Position numbers and translations under genes: made by a program. Under the pieces are notes generated by a model. The model did no database searches. It saw only the letters and a program-made list of their open reading frames with translations, and was not told the DNA's origin. DNA of 64,000 nucleotides, taken from NCBI GenBank assembly GCA_963736695.1, contig CAVTPU010000001.1, positions 868,001 through 932,000 on the forward strand. Direction: 5' to 3'. Shown here one piece after another: positions 1 through 11,128 of the stretch; positions within the stretch are counted from its first letter, which is position 1; every line of letters begins with the position of its first letter. Origin of the DNA: CAVTPU01 sp963736695 (GTDB lineage: Bacteria > Actinomycetota > Actinomycetes > Mycobacteriales > Micromonosporaceae).

Positions 1-2646
<2,646 letters not shown>

Positions 2647-2656
2647 CATACAACGA

Positions 2657-2694
2657 ACGTGTGGCCGACGGCTTGATAGCCGTCGGCCACACGT
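2657..2694. terminator. Perfect 16-bp hairpin between convergent aceE and L,D-transpeptidase
   Basis: Arms at 2657-2672 and 2679-2694 are perfect inverted repeats (GTGTGGCCGACGGC core) around a 6-base loop. There is no long T-run, as is common for actinobacterial terminators. It lies between two converging genes, so it probably works in both directions. Confidence 0.8.
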
Positions 2695-2739
2695 GTATCT
2701 CGTCTCAGGTTCACCCGGCGGTCGGGTGTCCACCATCGC

Positions 2740-4071
2740 TCAGCTCAGCGCGCTGCCCTTGAGCCACTCATCCCACGGCATGGTCCAGTCGCCGAGCCCG
2801 TCCCGCAGCGGCAATGTCTTGCCGGTGTTGCGAATGTCGACGACGTCACCAGCTCCGAAGGTGCTGAAGAACCAGTGAATATAGGGAGCCCCCATGTTCA
2901 CGCAGCCGTGTGAGGTGTTCTGCTTGCCCATCTGCCAGGTGCTCCAGTCGCGCAGGTGGACGAACTCACCCGACTCGCTGATGCGCATCGACTTCTTGAT
3001 CTTTTCATCGTAGAAGTTCGGCGACTTCTTGTCGGTGATGCCGTAGCTCGCCGACGTCATCCGATAGACATCGTATTTGAGCGTGATGATGTGCGGCCCG
3101 CTGAATGTCCGGAAGTCGATCACCTGCCCGGTGGGGCTGCGCTCGCTTCCGCCCTTGCCCATGCTGATCGGGATGCCCGCGCTGACGTTCTTGCCCGAGA
3201 TCGTCGTCACCTGCTGGCCGTCGATATAGACCTTCATGTGATGGGTCTTCGCGTCGGCGATGGCGATCTTCGACTTCCCGATGTTGAACGTGGCCTTCAC
3301 GTTGTCCTGGCCATAGAGCCCGTCGCCGAGCTTCTTGCCATACACGTTCGCTTCGACGGTGACCTTGGTGTTCGCGGGCCAGTATTCCTTGGGCCGCCAG
3401 TGCACCTCGCGGTTGTCCATCCACCGCCACGCACCCTCGACGGCCGGCTCGGCCGTGACTGTCAGGCTACGTTCCGCCTCGGCTCGATCACTGATCGCTT
3501 CGTCGAACCACACGACGACCGGCTGACCGACGCCGAAGGTCTGCCCGTTGAGCAGCGTGCCCACGTTGGCCCGCAGATAGGGCAGGGTGAAATTGCGCGG
3601 TGACACGGTCGTGAAGGTGCGCGTCTCCTCGAGACGCTTCCCGTCGGTGCCCGCGCCCGCGGCGACGACGGTGTATTTCTTGCCGAACCCGAGTTCCTCG
3701 GTGCTGCGCCACGCCTTCTTCTCGGCGTCGAACTCGCCGCGCACCTGCTTGCCGGTCGAGTTCGTGAGGCTGACAGTCTCGAGTGAGCCGTTGGAGATCT
3801 GCACCGTGACCGGATCGGCCGGCGACACGTTCTTCGCATCGGCCGTGTGTGACAGCGTGAGCTGGGCGCTCTGCGGGGACGAGGTGCTTGGCGCGTCCCC
3901 ATCGCCCGTGCTGCCGGCCGCGCGCCACTTCACACCGCCCGAACCACAGGCGGCGGTGAGCCCGACCGCGAGCACCACCGCGACTGCCCCGGCCGCGCGC
4001 CAGCCTCGGCGAGTCGACAGGCCGGCGCCTAGTCGACGTGCTGCCCGCTCCGAAAAGTTTTTCCGCCCCAT
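2740..4071 (-). CDS. L,D-transpeptidase lipoprotein (YkuD domain with Ig-like domains)
   Basis: This enzyme makes 3-3 crosslinks in peptidoglycan outside the membrane. It has 443 residues. The N-terminus is basic, then a hydrophobic stretch ends in the lipobox LTAAC, so the mature protein is probably lipid-anchored. Residues about 75-270 resemble the paired Ig-like domains of mycobacterial Ldt proteins (ADPVTVQISNG, REVHWRPKEYWP). The YkuD domain covers about 275-420, with the catalytic block SHGCVNM and an upstream conserved His in VHLRDW. The ATG at 4071 is preceded by GGAGGAG. It converges with aceE across a hairpin. Paralogues probably exist elsewhere in the genome, so I give no ldt number. 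Confidence 0.93.
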   Translation of the reverse strand: MGRKNFSERAARRLGAGLSTRRGWRAAGAVAVVLAVGLTAACGSGGVKWRAAGSTGDGDAPSTSSPQSAQLTLSHTADAKNVSPADPVTVQISNGSLETVSLTNSTGKQVRGEFDAEKKAWRSTEELGFGKKYTVVAAGAGTDGKRLEETRTFTTVSPRNFTLPYLRANVGTLLNGQTFGVGQPVVVWFDEAISDRAEAERSLTVTAEPAVEGAWRWMDNREVHWRPKEYWPANTKVTVEANVYGKKLGDGLYGQDNVKATFNIGKSKIAIADAKTHHMKVYIDGQQVTTISGKNVSAGIPISMGKGGSERSPTGQVIDFRTFSGPHIITLKYDVYRMTSASYGITDKKSPNFYDEKIKKSMRISESGEFVHLRDWSTWQMGKQNTSHGCVNMGAPYIHWFFSTFGAGDVVDIRNTGKTLPLRDGLGDWTMPWDEWLKGSALS

Positions 4072-4346
4072 CGCAACTCCTCCCCGTTACGTGTGACCAG
4101 TTGGCACGTTATGAACGATTGACCAGACAACTACGCGAGGTCGGCTCCACAGTAGCGGGTGCCTGCGACAACGTCGGTGTCCTGGACGGCAAATCACGGC
4201 CACTCGCCCGCGATTTGCGTTATAAGCGGCTTTTGCGCCAGGCGCGTGCCGCCGCACTCATGTGCCGTACGGGAGAAGATAGCCCATCGCCACGTGGACC
4301 GAAACTCATGAACGGCCTCACGGGCCACTCGTCTAGGCTGACGATC

Positions 4347-5741
4347 GTGACAGTACGTGTGCGGTTCGCCCCCTCTCCCACTGGAATGTTCCACGTCGGC
4401 GGAGCCCGCTCCGCCCTCCAGAACTGGATCTATGCCAAACAGCACGACGGCGTCTTCGTGTTGCGCGTCGAGGACACCGACGCGTCCCGCAACCGGCCGG
4501 AGTGGATCGAGGGCATCCTCTCGGCGCTCGCGTGGATCGGCATCGATCGAGGCACCTACGAGGGCCCGTATCTCCAGTCGGACAACGCCGAGGAGCAGAC
4601 CGCCGCCGCCACCCGGCTCTACGACGGTGGCCAGGCCTATTATTGCGACTGTTCACGCGAGGACGTCCAGGCTCGCACCGGCACCTCGTTTCGGGGCTAC
4701 GACGGCTTCTGCCGTGACCGCGACCTCGGCCCAGGCGATGGGCGGGCGCTGCGGTTCCGCACCCCCGACACGGGTCAGACGACGGTCGTCGACCTCATCC
4801 GCGGCACGCCGACCTTCGACAACGCGCTCATCGAGGACTTTGTCATCGCCCGCGGCGACGGCTCGCCCGTCTTTCTGCTCGCCAATGTCGTCGACGACAT
4901 CACGATGAAGATCTCCCACGTGATCCGCGCCGAAGAGCACCTGCCCAACACGCCCAAACAGCAATTGCTGTGGCAGGCCCTCGGTCACACACCCCCGGTC
5001 TGGGCGCACGTGCCGGTGGTCGTCAACGAGAAACGTCAGAAACTGTCCAAACGACGAGACAAGGTGGCGTTGGAGGACTATCGCGACGAGGGATACCTTC
5101 CCGACGCGATGCGCAACTATCTGATGCTTCTCGGCTGGGCGCCCAGCGGCGACCGGGAGATCGTGCCCTGGCCGACGATCGAAGACGAGTTTCGGTTGGA
5201 GCAGGTCAACCCGTCACCGGCCTTCTTCGACGAGAAGAAGCTGCGGTCGTTCAACGGCGAATACATCCGGGCGTTGAGCGTCGAGGCGTTCATCGAGGCG
5301 TGCCAGCCGTGGTTGACAGGCACGATCCGAGGGGTACGGGTGGCCCCGTGGGGCGAGGACGCCTATGACCCCGCCGCCTTCGCCGCCGTCGCGCCGCTCG
5401 CGCAGACCCGGGTGGCGGTGCTCAGCGAGATCGTGGCCGCAGTGGATTTCCTCTTTCTCGACGCCCCGGCCGTCGACGAAGCCGCGTGGGCGAAGTCGGT
5501 GCCCGGCCCGCCGGGGCTGCTCGCCGACGCCATCACGGCGTTCGACGCGGTGACGGCCTGGGAGGCTGCGCCGCTCAAGACGGCCCTCGAAGAGGTCGCG
5601 GTGGCGCACGGTCTCAAGCTCGGAAAGGCGCAGGCCCCCGTGCGGGTCGCGGTCACCGGGCGGGCGGTGGGCTTGCCGCTGTTCGAGTCGCTCGAGGTGC
5701 TGGGACGCGAGCGCACCTTGGCCCGGCTGCGAGCGGTCTGA
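4347..5741 (+). CDS. gltX: Glutamate--tRNA ligase
   Basis: This class I aminoacyl-tRNA synthetase charges tRNA-Glu in the cytoplasm. The HIGH-type motif is HVGG at residues 16-19 after FAPSPTG, and the KMSKS-type motif is KLSKR near 231. A CDC...FC cluster (about 100-122) could bind zinc, as in many bacterial GluRS. The C-terminal anticodon-binding region is complete; total 464 residues, close to the usual 470-490. I start at GTG 4347 because family members begin a few residues before RVRFAPSPTG. The open frame runs back to 4038, but that would overlap the divergent transpeptidase start and adds non-family sequence. Whether it is discriminating, or also charges tRNA-Gln for GatCAB, cannot be read from here. 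Confidence 0.95.
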   Translation: MTVRVRFAPSPTGMFHVGGARSALQNWIYAKQHDGVFVLRVEDTDASRNRPEWIEGILSALAWIGIDRGTYEGPYLQSDNAEEQTAAATRLYDGGQAYYCDCSREDVQARTGTSFRGYDGFCRDRDLGPGDGRALRFRTPDTGQTTVVDLIRGTPTFDNALIEDFVIARGDGSPVFLLANVVDDITMKISHVIRAEEHLPNTPKQQLLWQALGHTPPVWAHVPVVVNEKRQKLSKRRDKVALEDYRDEGYLPDAMRNYLMLLGWAPSGDREIVPWPTIEDEFRLEQVNPSPAFFDEKKLRSFNGEYIRALSVEAFIEACQPWLTGTIRGVRVAPWGEDAYDPAAFAAVAPLAQTRVAVLSEIVAAVDFLFLDAPAVDEAAWAKSVPGPPGLLADAITAFDAVTAWEAAPLKTALEEVAVAHGLKLGKAQAPVRVAVTGRAVGLPLFESLEVLGRERTLARLRAV

Positions 5742-5753
5742 CCCGATTCAGCA

Positions 5754-5793
5754 GTGATGGGGTGGCACACCTCGCGGTGTGCCACCCCATCAC
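5754..5793. terminator. Perfect 18-bp hairpin between convergent gltX and yceI-like gene
   Basis: Arms at 5754-5771 and 5776-5793 are perfectly complementary (GTGATGGGGTGGCACACC) with a TCGC tetraloop. It sits 12 bases after the gltX stop and 17 bases from the stop of the opposing gene, so it is a likely bidirectional terminator. No U-tract follows. Confidence 0.85.
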
Positions 5794-5810
5794 GATGTCT
5801 GCAGGAGGGC

Positions 5811-6380
5811 TCAGCCCTGTCGGACCGCCTCGATGGCGATCTCGACCTTGACGTGCTTGCCGACGACGAATCCGCCGGCCTCCAACGCCTGGTTCCAGGT
5901 GATGCCGAAGGCCTCCCGGTCGATCTCGGTGCTCGCGGTGAAGGCGACGACCTGCGCACCCCACGGGCTGTCGACGACACCGTCATATTCCACCGCGAGC
6001 TCGACCTCACGGGTGACGTCGCGGATGGTGAGGTCGCCGGCGAGCGTAAACCGCGAACCCGACTGGCGCACCACTCTGGTCGACCGGAAGGTGAGGTTGG
6101 GATAGGTCTCGACGTCGAGGAAGTCCGCACTGCGCAGGTGGGCGTCGCGGTCCGCCGAGCCGGTCGAGATGCTCGCCGCTCCGATGGTGACGTCGGCGGC
6201 GGACGACTGCGGGTCCTCGGCGACGGTAATCGTTCCACTGACCTCGCCGAACGAACCGCGGACCTTGCTCACGACGAGGTGACGCGCCACGAATCCGACA
6301 TGGGTGTGCGCGACATCGATCGCGAACGCGCCGGGTGTGGGGATGGTCAACTCGTCGACGATGCGGGTGCTGACGGTCAT
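5811..6380 (-). CDS. YceI family protein
   Basis: This 189-residue protein is a YceI-like lipocalin-fold protein. Family members bind polyisoprenoid or other long lipophilic molecules; the role in this organism is unknown. Recognisable family blocks are FAIDVAHTHVGF at the start, HLRSADFLDVETYPNLTF in the middle, and FGITWNQALEAGGFVVGKHV near the end. No signal peptide is present, so it is probably cytoplasmic. ATG 6380 is chosen because AGGAG lies just upstream and the family begins shortly before the FAIDxxHT block; the frame stays open 19 codons further. It is divergent from a MarR regulator across about 107 bases, a frequent pairing in actinomycetes, suggesting control by that regulator. 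Confidence 0.92.
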   Translation of the reverse strand: MTVSTRIVDELTIPTPGAFAIDVAHTHVGFVARHLVVSKVRGSFGEVSGTITVAEDPQSSAADVTIGAASISTGSADRDAHLRSADFLDVETYPNLTFRSTRVVRQSGSRFTLAGDLTIRDVTREVELAVEYDGVVDSPWGAQVVAFTASTEIDREAFGITWNQALEAGGFVVGKHVKVEIAIEAVRQG

Positions 6381-6431
6381 GATCTCACTCCTGACGGATG
6401 CCGGGAACGCGTCCCGGAGACTTCTTTGCGG

Positions 6432-6459
6432 TTGCAACTATACGCAGAGCAATTATCCT
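6432..6459 (+). promoter_or_regulatory. Candidate sigma-70-type promoter for the marR gene
   Basis: TTGCAA (6432-6437) and TATCCT (6454-6459) are separated by 16 bases, 28 bases before the proposed GTG start. The stretch is AT-rich against its surroundings. It also lies in the divergent YceI/MarR spacer, so a MarR operator may overlap it; I see no clean palindrome. Confidence 0.45.
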
Positions 6460-6487
6460 CTCGTCAAGTGGAGGTAGAGTGGGCTGC

Positions 6488-7015
6488 GTGACACCTCAAT
6501 CCTCTCCCGCCGAGGTCGGCGAGAACGGCTTTCGCGCCGAGGAACCCGACTCGCCCTACGGCGACGCCCGCATCACCGCGATGGGCCTGCTTGGCGAGGT
6601 GTGGGGCGGCCTGCAGCAACGGTTCGCCGTGCAGCTCGCCGAGCACCACCTCGCTCCGCCCGAGTTCGAGGTTCTGCTTCGCCTCGCCCGCACCCCGGGC
6701 CACGCGTTGCGCATGAGCGACCTGGCGGCACAGACGTTGCTCACCACGAGCGGCATCACCCGGGTGGTCGACCGGTTGGAGCGCGACAGGCTTGTCGAAC
6801 GCCGCGCCTGCCCCACCGACCGCCGGGGCCTGTTCGCCAGCGTGACCGAGGCCGGACTCGCCCGCCTCGACGCTGTCGTGCCCGGGCACCTCGACATGAT
6901 CGACCATTGGGTCACCCGCCACGTTGACGACGACCAGTGGGAGTCGATGTTGACCGCGCTGCGGATCATCCGAGACGCTGTGCGGCCGGACGCGAGCGCC
7001 GGGGCCGAATCGTGA
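6488..7015 (+). CDS. MarR family transcriptional regulator
   Basis: This 175-residue winged-helix repressor-type regulator probably acts as a dimer and responds to a small ligand. The wHTH lies at about residues 55-120: LRMSDLAAQTLLTTSGITRVVDRLE is the recognition region and RACPTDRRGLFASVTEAG the wing with the conserved DRR. The GTG at 6488 is chosen because the frame further upstream would run into the divergent promoter area; family members start about 40-50 residues before the HTH. It is 16 bases upstream of fasR and may be co-transcribed with it. The divergent YceI gene is the most likely target. Confidence 0.92.
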   Translation: MTPQSSPAEVGENGFRAEEPDSPYGDARITAMGLLGEVWGGLQQRFAVQLAEHHLAPPEFEVLLRLARTPGHALRMSDLAAQTLLTTSGITRVVDRLERDRLVERRACPTDRRGLFASVTEAGLARLDAVVPGHLDMIDHWVTRHVDDDQWESMLTALRIIRDAVRPDASAGAES

Positions 7016-7031
7016 CATACCCTGACAGACG

Positions 7032-8231
7032 TTGAGCGACTCTGACCGCAGTGGGGCAACCGCGAGCGTACGAGCGATCGAGCGGGCGGCTGGATCACTC
7101 GCCACCGCGAGTGTGGCCCGAATGGACGAGCAGCTGCCGTGGTTCCGGCTTCTCCCCGCCGACCAGCGGTCCTGGATCATGCTCGTCGCGCAGGCCGGCG
7201 TGCGGTCCTTCGTCGACTGGCTGCGGCGTGGCGAACGGCACGGTTCCCTCGAGGTCTCGGACGAGATCTTCGACGCGGCGCCCCGCACCCTGGCCCGCTC
7301 GATCAGCCTGCAGCAGACAGTGCAACTCATCAAGGTGACCATCGACGTCGTCGAGGAACACCTTCCGGGCCTCGCCGCGCCAGGCGAGGAACGCCTCGTC
7401 ACCGACGGGATTCTGCGCTTCTCCCGGGAGGTCGCGTTCAGCGCCGCCCGCGTCTATGCCCGGGCGGCCGAGTCCCGGGGCACCTGGGACGCCCGACTGC
7501 AGGCCCAGATCGTCGACGCGCTGCTGCGCGGCGACACCGGCGACGAACTGGTCAGCCGCGCGGCCGCCCTAGGGTGGAACGACCGGTCGCCGGTGTCGGC
7601 CATCGTCGGGCATTCGCCCGGAGGCGAGAGCGCCGCGGTGCTCTACACCACCCATCTGGTGGCGCGACGCATGGGCATCGACGCTCTCGGCGGGGTGCAC
7701 GGTGCCCGGCTCATCCTCGTGCTCGGTGGTGCCGAAGATCCGGTCGACGCGGCCGCTCGGCTGATCGGCAGCTTCGGCGACGGCCCGGTGATCGTCGGCC
7801 CGACTGTCTCCACATTGGACGAAGCGACCGAGTCGGTGCGGGCCGCCCTCGCTGGTTATCGGGCCGCCCCGGCTTGGCCCTCCGCGCCCCGACCCGCCGC
7901 AGCGGCCGATCTGCTCCCGGAGCGCACACTCGCCGGAGACCCCCTCGCACGCCGGATCCTGCGACAGGACGTCTACGGATCGGTCGCCCGGGCCGGCGGT
8001 GAACTGCTCGAGACACTCGACCAGTTCTTCGCCTGCGGCGGTGTGCTGGAGAGCGCGGCCCGCGGCCTCTTCGTGCACCCCAACACGGTGCGCTATCGAC
8101 TTCGCCGCGTCGGCGAGATCACCGGACTGTCGCCGCTATCGGCGCGGGACGCCTTCGCCCTGCGGGTGGCGCTCGCCGTGGGACGGCTTGATCCACCGGC
8201 TCCCACGGCGCCTCCCCACGCGCACGGCTGA
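7032..8231 (+). CDS. fasR: PucR/CdaR-type regulator, FasR-like activator of fatty acid synthesis genes
   Basis: This 399-residue regulator has the CdaR/PucR layout: an N-terminal sensory region (about 20-170), a central CdaR GGDEF-like region (about 175-300) and a C-terminal PucR HTH (about 335-390, LFVHPNTVRYRLRRVGEITGL). In Streptomyces the homologue FasR, encoded between aceE and fabD, activates the fabDHPF operon; the N-terminal region with RMDEQLPWF fits that subgroup. The start is TTG 7032 without a clear Shine-Dalgarno; a later ATG at about 7122 would remove conserved sequence. A protease gene on the other strand separates it from fabD, unlike the usual arrangement. Confidence 0.9.
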   Translation: MSDSDRSGATASVRAIERAAGSLATASVARMDEQLPWFRLLPADQRSWIMLVAQAGVRSFVDWLRRGERHGSLEVSDEIFDAAPRTLARSISLQQTVQLIKVTIDVVEEHLPGLAAPGEERLVTDGILRFSREVAFSAARVYARAAESRGTWDARLQAQIVDALLRGDTGDELVSRAAALGWNDRSPVSAIVGHSPGGESAAVLYTTHLVARRMGIDALGGVHGARLILVLGGAEDPVDAAARLIGSFGDGPVIVGPTVSTLDEATESVRAALAGYRAAPAWPSAPRPAAAADLLPERTLAGDPLARRILRQDVYGSVARAGGELLETLDQFFACGGVLESAARGLFVHPNTVRYRLRRVGEITGLSPLSARDAFALRVALAVGRLDPPAPTAPPHAHG

Positions 8232-8235
8232 CCCG

Positions 8236-9765
8236 TCATCGCGGCCAGACGACATGCCCGTCTGGGCGAAGCAGCACAATCTGTCCCGACGACCGAAGGA
8301 CCAGCCGGTCGGCCCCACTGCCCGCGGTGTTCGTCGCCCACAACGGTGTTCCGCTCGGCGCCCGAACGACGAAGTCGCCATCAACGCTCAACGTCGCCCA
8401 CGACCCGGCGTGGTGGTGGGTTCCCGTTGACCACAGAGGGAAACCAGCCTGATAACGCACAAGGTTGCCGTCGCCCTGCATAACCAGTTTGTGGTCTCCC
8501 TCGGCCGATCGCAGAAGCTGGCCGATCGTCAGCGACTGGCCCACGTGCAACGTGTCGGCGCCGGTCCGCACGGGCGCATCGGGTGCGAAGACAAGCCGGT
8601 TGGGTGAGCCGATGCCAACGCCGGTGAGTCGACCCACGGACGCGTTGATGAACAGGTGGTCGCGCACCTCGGCGGGCGTCGCCCGAGCGTGGGACCGCAG
8701 ATAGAGCGCGGCCACGCCGGCCGCGTGCGGTGCCGCCATCGAGGTGCCACTGAGCGTGGCGACGCCCGCGTCGCTGGTGTTCCACGCCGAGGTGATCTCC
8801 GCTCCGGGTGCGAACACGTCGAGGCAGGCACCGACATTGGAGAACCAGGCACGCCCGTCGCCGATCGTGCTCGCCCCGACCGTGACCGCCTCTCTCACCC
8901 GAGCCGGTGACGAACCACAGGCGTCCGCGTTGGAGTTGCCGGCGGCGATGGTGTGCGTGACGCCGCTCGCGATCGAGTTGCGCACCGCGGCGTCCAACGC
9001 GGCGCTCGCGCCGCCGCCCAGACTCATGTTCGCCACGGCGGGTGACTGGTGGTTGGCCGTGACCCAGTCGATCCCCGCGATGACGCTGGCGACGGTGCCG
9101 GAGCCGGAGCAATTGAGCACTTTGACCGCGTGAAGTCGCACTGCCTTGGCGACGCCGAAGCGGGCGCCGCCGATGATTCCGGCGACGTGGGTGCCGTGCC
9201 CGTTGCAGTCCGTGTTCACGGCGTCGATCGAGTTGAAGTCCCATGTCGCCCGGCCGCCGAAGTCGCTATGCGTGGTCCGCATCCCGGTGTCAATGACGTA
9301 GGCGTGCACGGTTGACGCGGTCGTCGCGAAGGCATAGGACCGGTTCAACGGCAGATTGCGCTGATCCACCCGGTCCAACCCCCATGAGGGCGGTGTCGGC
9401 TCGACGCCCTGCGTGCCCACCACCTGATCCTGCTCGATATGCGCCACCGCCGGATCGACCGCGAGTCGCGTGGCGTCGGCCCGGCTCATCCGCGCCGCGA
9501 AACCATGCAGGGCGGTGTCGAAGCGGTGGGTGATCGTCGCGTTGTGCCGCCGAGCCAGCCGGTCGATCAACGTGCGATCCCCGATCGGCGCCTCCGGGGT
9601 CAGGACGACGACATAGCTGCCGGGCACCGCGGCCCGCGGAGTGTCGGGCGTCAACCCGCTCCCCTCGGCGGGTTGGCCGGCGACCAGCACCGCTGCCGTG
9701 GCGATGGCCGCCGTGAGCTGGCTGGCGACCAGCAGGCGGCGAATTCCCGTACGCGTGGATTTCAT
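8236..9765 (-). CDS. Secreted subtilisin-like serine protease (S8) with C-terminal B-lectin domain
   Basis: This is a 509-residue exported protease. A basic start and hydrophobic segment (about 1-30) form a signal peptide. An inhibitor I9 propeptide follows (about 45-115, PGSYVVVL ... HIEQDQVV), then the S8 catalytic domain with D159 (VIDTG), H190 (NGHGTH) and S342 (GTSMAAPHAAG). The last 100 residues form a bulb-type mannose-binding lectin domain with the QGDGNLVRY sugar-site motif and further repeats (VDGDFVV, SSGQIVLL). The ATG at 9765 fits the signal peptide; the frame is open 38 codons more. Only 4 bases separate its stop from the fasR stop. It interrupts the usual fasR-fabD pair, so it looks like a lineage-specific insertion, but no mobile-element trace is visible. 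Confidence 0.92.
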   Translation of the reverse strand: MKSTRTGIRRLLVASQLTAAIATAAVLVAGQPAEGSGLTPDTPRAAVPGSYVVVLTPEAPIGDRTLIDRLARRHNATITHRFDTALHGFAARMSRADATRLAVDPAVAHIEQDQVVGTQGVEPTPPSWGLDRVDQRNLPLNRSYAFATTASTVHAYVIDTGMRTTHSDFGGRATWDFNSIDAVNTDCNGHGTHVAGIIGGARFGVAKAVRLHAVKVLNCSGSGTVASVIAGIDWVTANHQSPAVANMSLGGGASAALDAAVRNSIASGVTHTIAAGNSNADACGSSPARVREAVTVGASTIGDGRAWFSNVGACLDVFAPGAEITSAWNTSDAGVATLSGTSMAAPHAAGVAALYLRSHARATPAEVRDHLFINASVGRLTGVGIGSPNRLVFAPDAPVRTGADTLHVGQSLTIGQLLRSAEGDHKLVMQGDGNLVRYQAGFPLWSTGTHHHAGSWATLSVDGDFVVRAPSGTPLWATNTAGSGADRLVLRSSGQIVLLRPDGHVVWPR

Positions 9766-9785
9766 CCTTTGTGTCTCCCTTCGGC

Positions 9786-9801
9786 AGCACCCGCAGGTGC
9801 T
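9786..9801 (-). promoter_or_regulatory. Small inverted repeat in the protease 5' leader
   Basis: AGCACC-CGCA-GGTGCT is a perfect 6-bp stem with a 4-base loop, ending about 20 bases before the protease ATG. It could be a leader hairpin or a small operator in the divergent protease/fabD spacer. The function is inferred from position only. Confidence 0.3.
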
Positions 9802-9813
9802 CACCCGGCGATC

Positions 9814-9839
9814 TTTTGTAGAAACCCCACAACATTTGT
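9814..9839. promoter_or_regulatory. Candidate operator with two overlapping palindromes upstream of fabD
   Basis: In the protease/fabD divergent spacer, TGTAG-N5-CCACA (9817-9831) overlaps ACAACATTTGT (9829-9839, ACAA-CAT-TTGT). The stretch is AT-rich compared with flanking sequence and sits about 60-85 bases before the fabD start. This is a plausible place for FasR to bind, but I know no consensus that proves it. Confidence 0.3.
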
Positions 9840-9900
9840 CGGAGGGTTTGGTCCACGCCGGAGGAGAGACGGACCGCACCGATCCCGCAGAGTTCTTGTC

Positions 9901-11071
9901 GTGCTCGCCGTTCTCGCCCCAGGCCAGGGCTCGCAGAAGCCAGGTTTCCTCTCATCGTGGTTGGAACTGCCTGAAAGCGGACCGCGTTTGCGGTGGTGGT
10001 CCACCCTCTGTGGCACAGATCTGACCCATCTGGGTGTCACCGCCGACGCCGACGAGATCCGCGACACCGCCAAAACCCAGCCACTGCTGGTCGCGGCGGC
10101 GCTGCTCGCGGCCGAACATCTGCCCCTCGACGACGTGGGCGTGGTCGCCGGCCACAGCGTCGGCGAGATCGGAGCCGCCGCGCTCGCCGGAGTGCTCTCC
10201 CCCGAGTCCGCCATCGGCTTGGCAGCCGTCCGAGGCCGCGAAATGGCCGCCGCGTGCGCGCTCGCCCCCACCGGCATGAGCGCGGTGCTCGGCGGGGACA
10301 CCGACGAGGTGCTCGCCGCGCATCGAGGCCCACGGACTGCACCCGGCCAACCGAAACGGGGCCGGTCAGATCGTCGCCGCCGGCGAGACCGACCGACTCT
10401 CGGCGTTCGCCGCAGCGCGACCGGACCGCACCCGGGTCATGACGTTGCAGGTGGCAGGCGCCTTCCACACGCCGTACATGGAAGCCGCCGAGAAGGCCCT
10501 CGCCGAGACCGCAGCCGGCATCAGACCCGCCGACCCACGCCGGATCGTGGTCTCCAACGCCGACGGCGCGGGCGTGACGACCGGGACCGAGCTGCTGCGA
10601 CGCCTGGTCGCCCAGGTCACCGCGCCGGTGCGGTGGGACCTGTGCATGCGCACACTGGTCGACCTGGGCGTCACCGGAGTGATCGAGCTCCCCCCGGCCG
10701 GAACGCTCGCCGGGCTGATCAAGCGCGAATTCGCCAGAGGCGAGGCCCCCGAGATCGTCACCCTGAACACCCCGGCCGACCTGCCGGCCGCCATCGACCT
10801 CATCGCCCGGCACGGAATGGCTCCCAGCCACGAGCCGACGATGGCCTTCGCCCTCGCCGTCGCCGCCGCCGGCGGCACGTTCGTGCCCGACCCCACGATC
10901 GACGAGGGCGCCACGATCACGGCCGGACAGGTCATCGCCCAGATCACCACCCGGCAGGGTGACATCGAGGTCACCGCGCACGGATCCGGGGTGCTGGTGG
11001 AGTGGCTCGCCCACCACGACGACCCGATCAACCCCGGCCAACCACTGGCCCGCATCAGCACCACACGGTGA
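9901..11071 (+). CDS. fabD: Malonyl-CoA:ACP transacylase FabD with C-terminal lipoyl-like extension (one +1 frameshift as read)
   Basis: FabD loads malonyl groups from malonyl-CoA onto ACP for type II fatty acid synthesis. The start is GTG 9901 (VLAVLAPGQGSQ, the family N-terminus). The nucleophile is Ser86 in GHSVG; FHTPYM and the DPRRIVVSNADG region follow. As read, the frame breaks at 10318-10321: GCC GCG C ATC GAG has one extra base, and downstream sequence continues as normal FabD in the next frame. Removing one base gives 389 residues. FabD normally ends near 310; here about 65 more residues (from about 325) look like a biotinyl/lipoyl-type barrel, VPDPTIDEGATITAGQV to DDPINPGQPLARI, without the modified lysine. 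The frameshift is probably a sequence error because the gene is essential. Confidence 0.85.
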
Positions 11072-11128
11072 CGCGGGGAGCCGAGACGCGGCCCACGACG
11101 CCTCACACACGAAAGGCAGGCATTCCCC

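Noticed and set aside
4038..4346. N-terminal extension of gltX to 4038
   Set aside because: It would overlap the start of the divergent transpeptidase gene and adds residues not found in GluRS; GTG 4347 gives the family N-terminus.
8236..9765. Mobile element carrying the protease into the fas locus
   Set aside because: No transposase, terminal repeats or target duplication are visible around the gene.
9439..9900. Upstream extension of the fabD frame
   Set aside because: It is antisense to the subtilisin signal and propeptide region; FabD begins at the VLAPGQG block.
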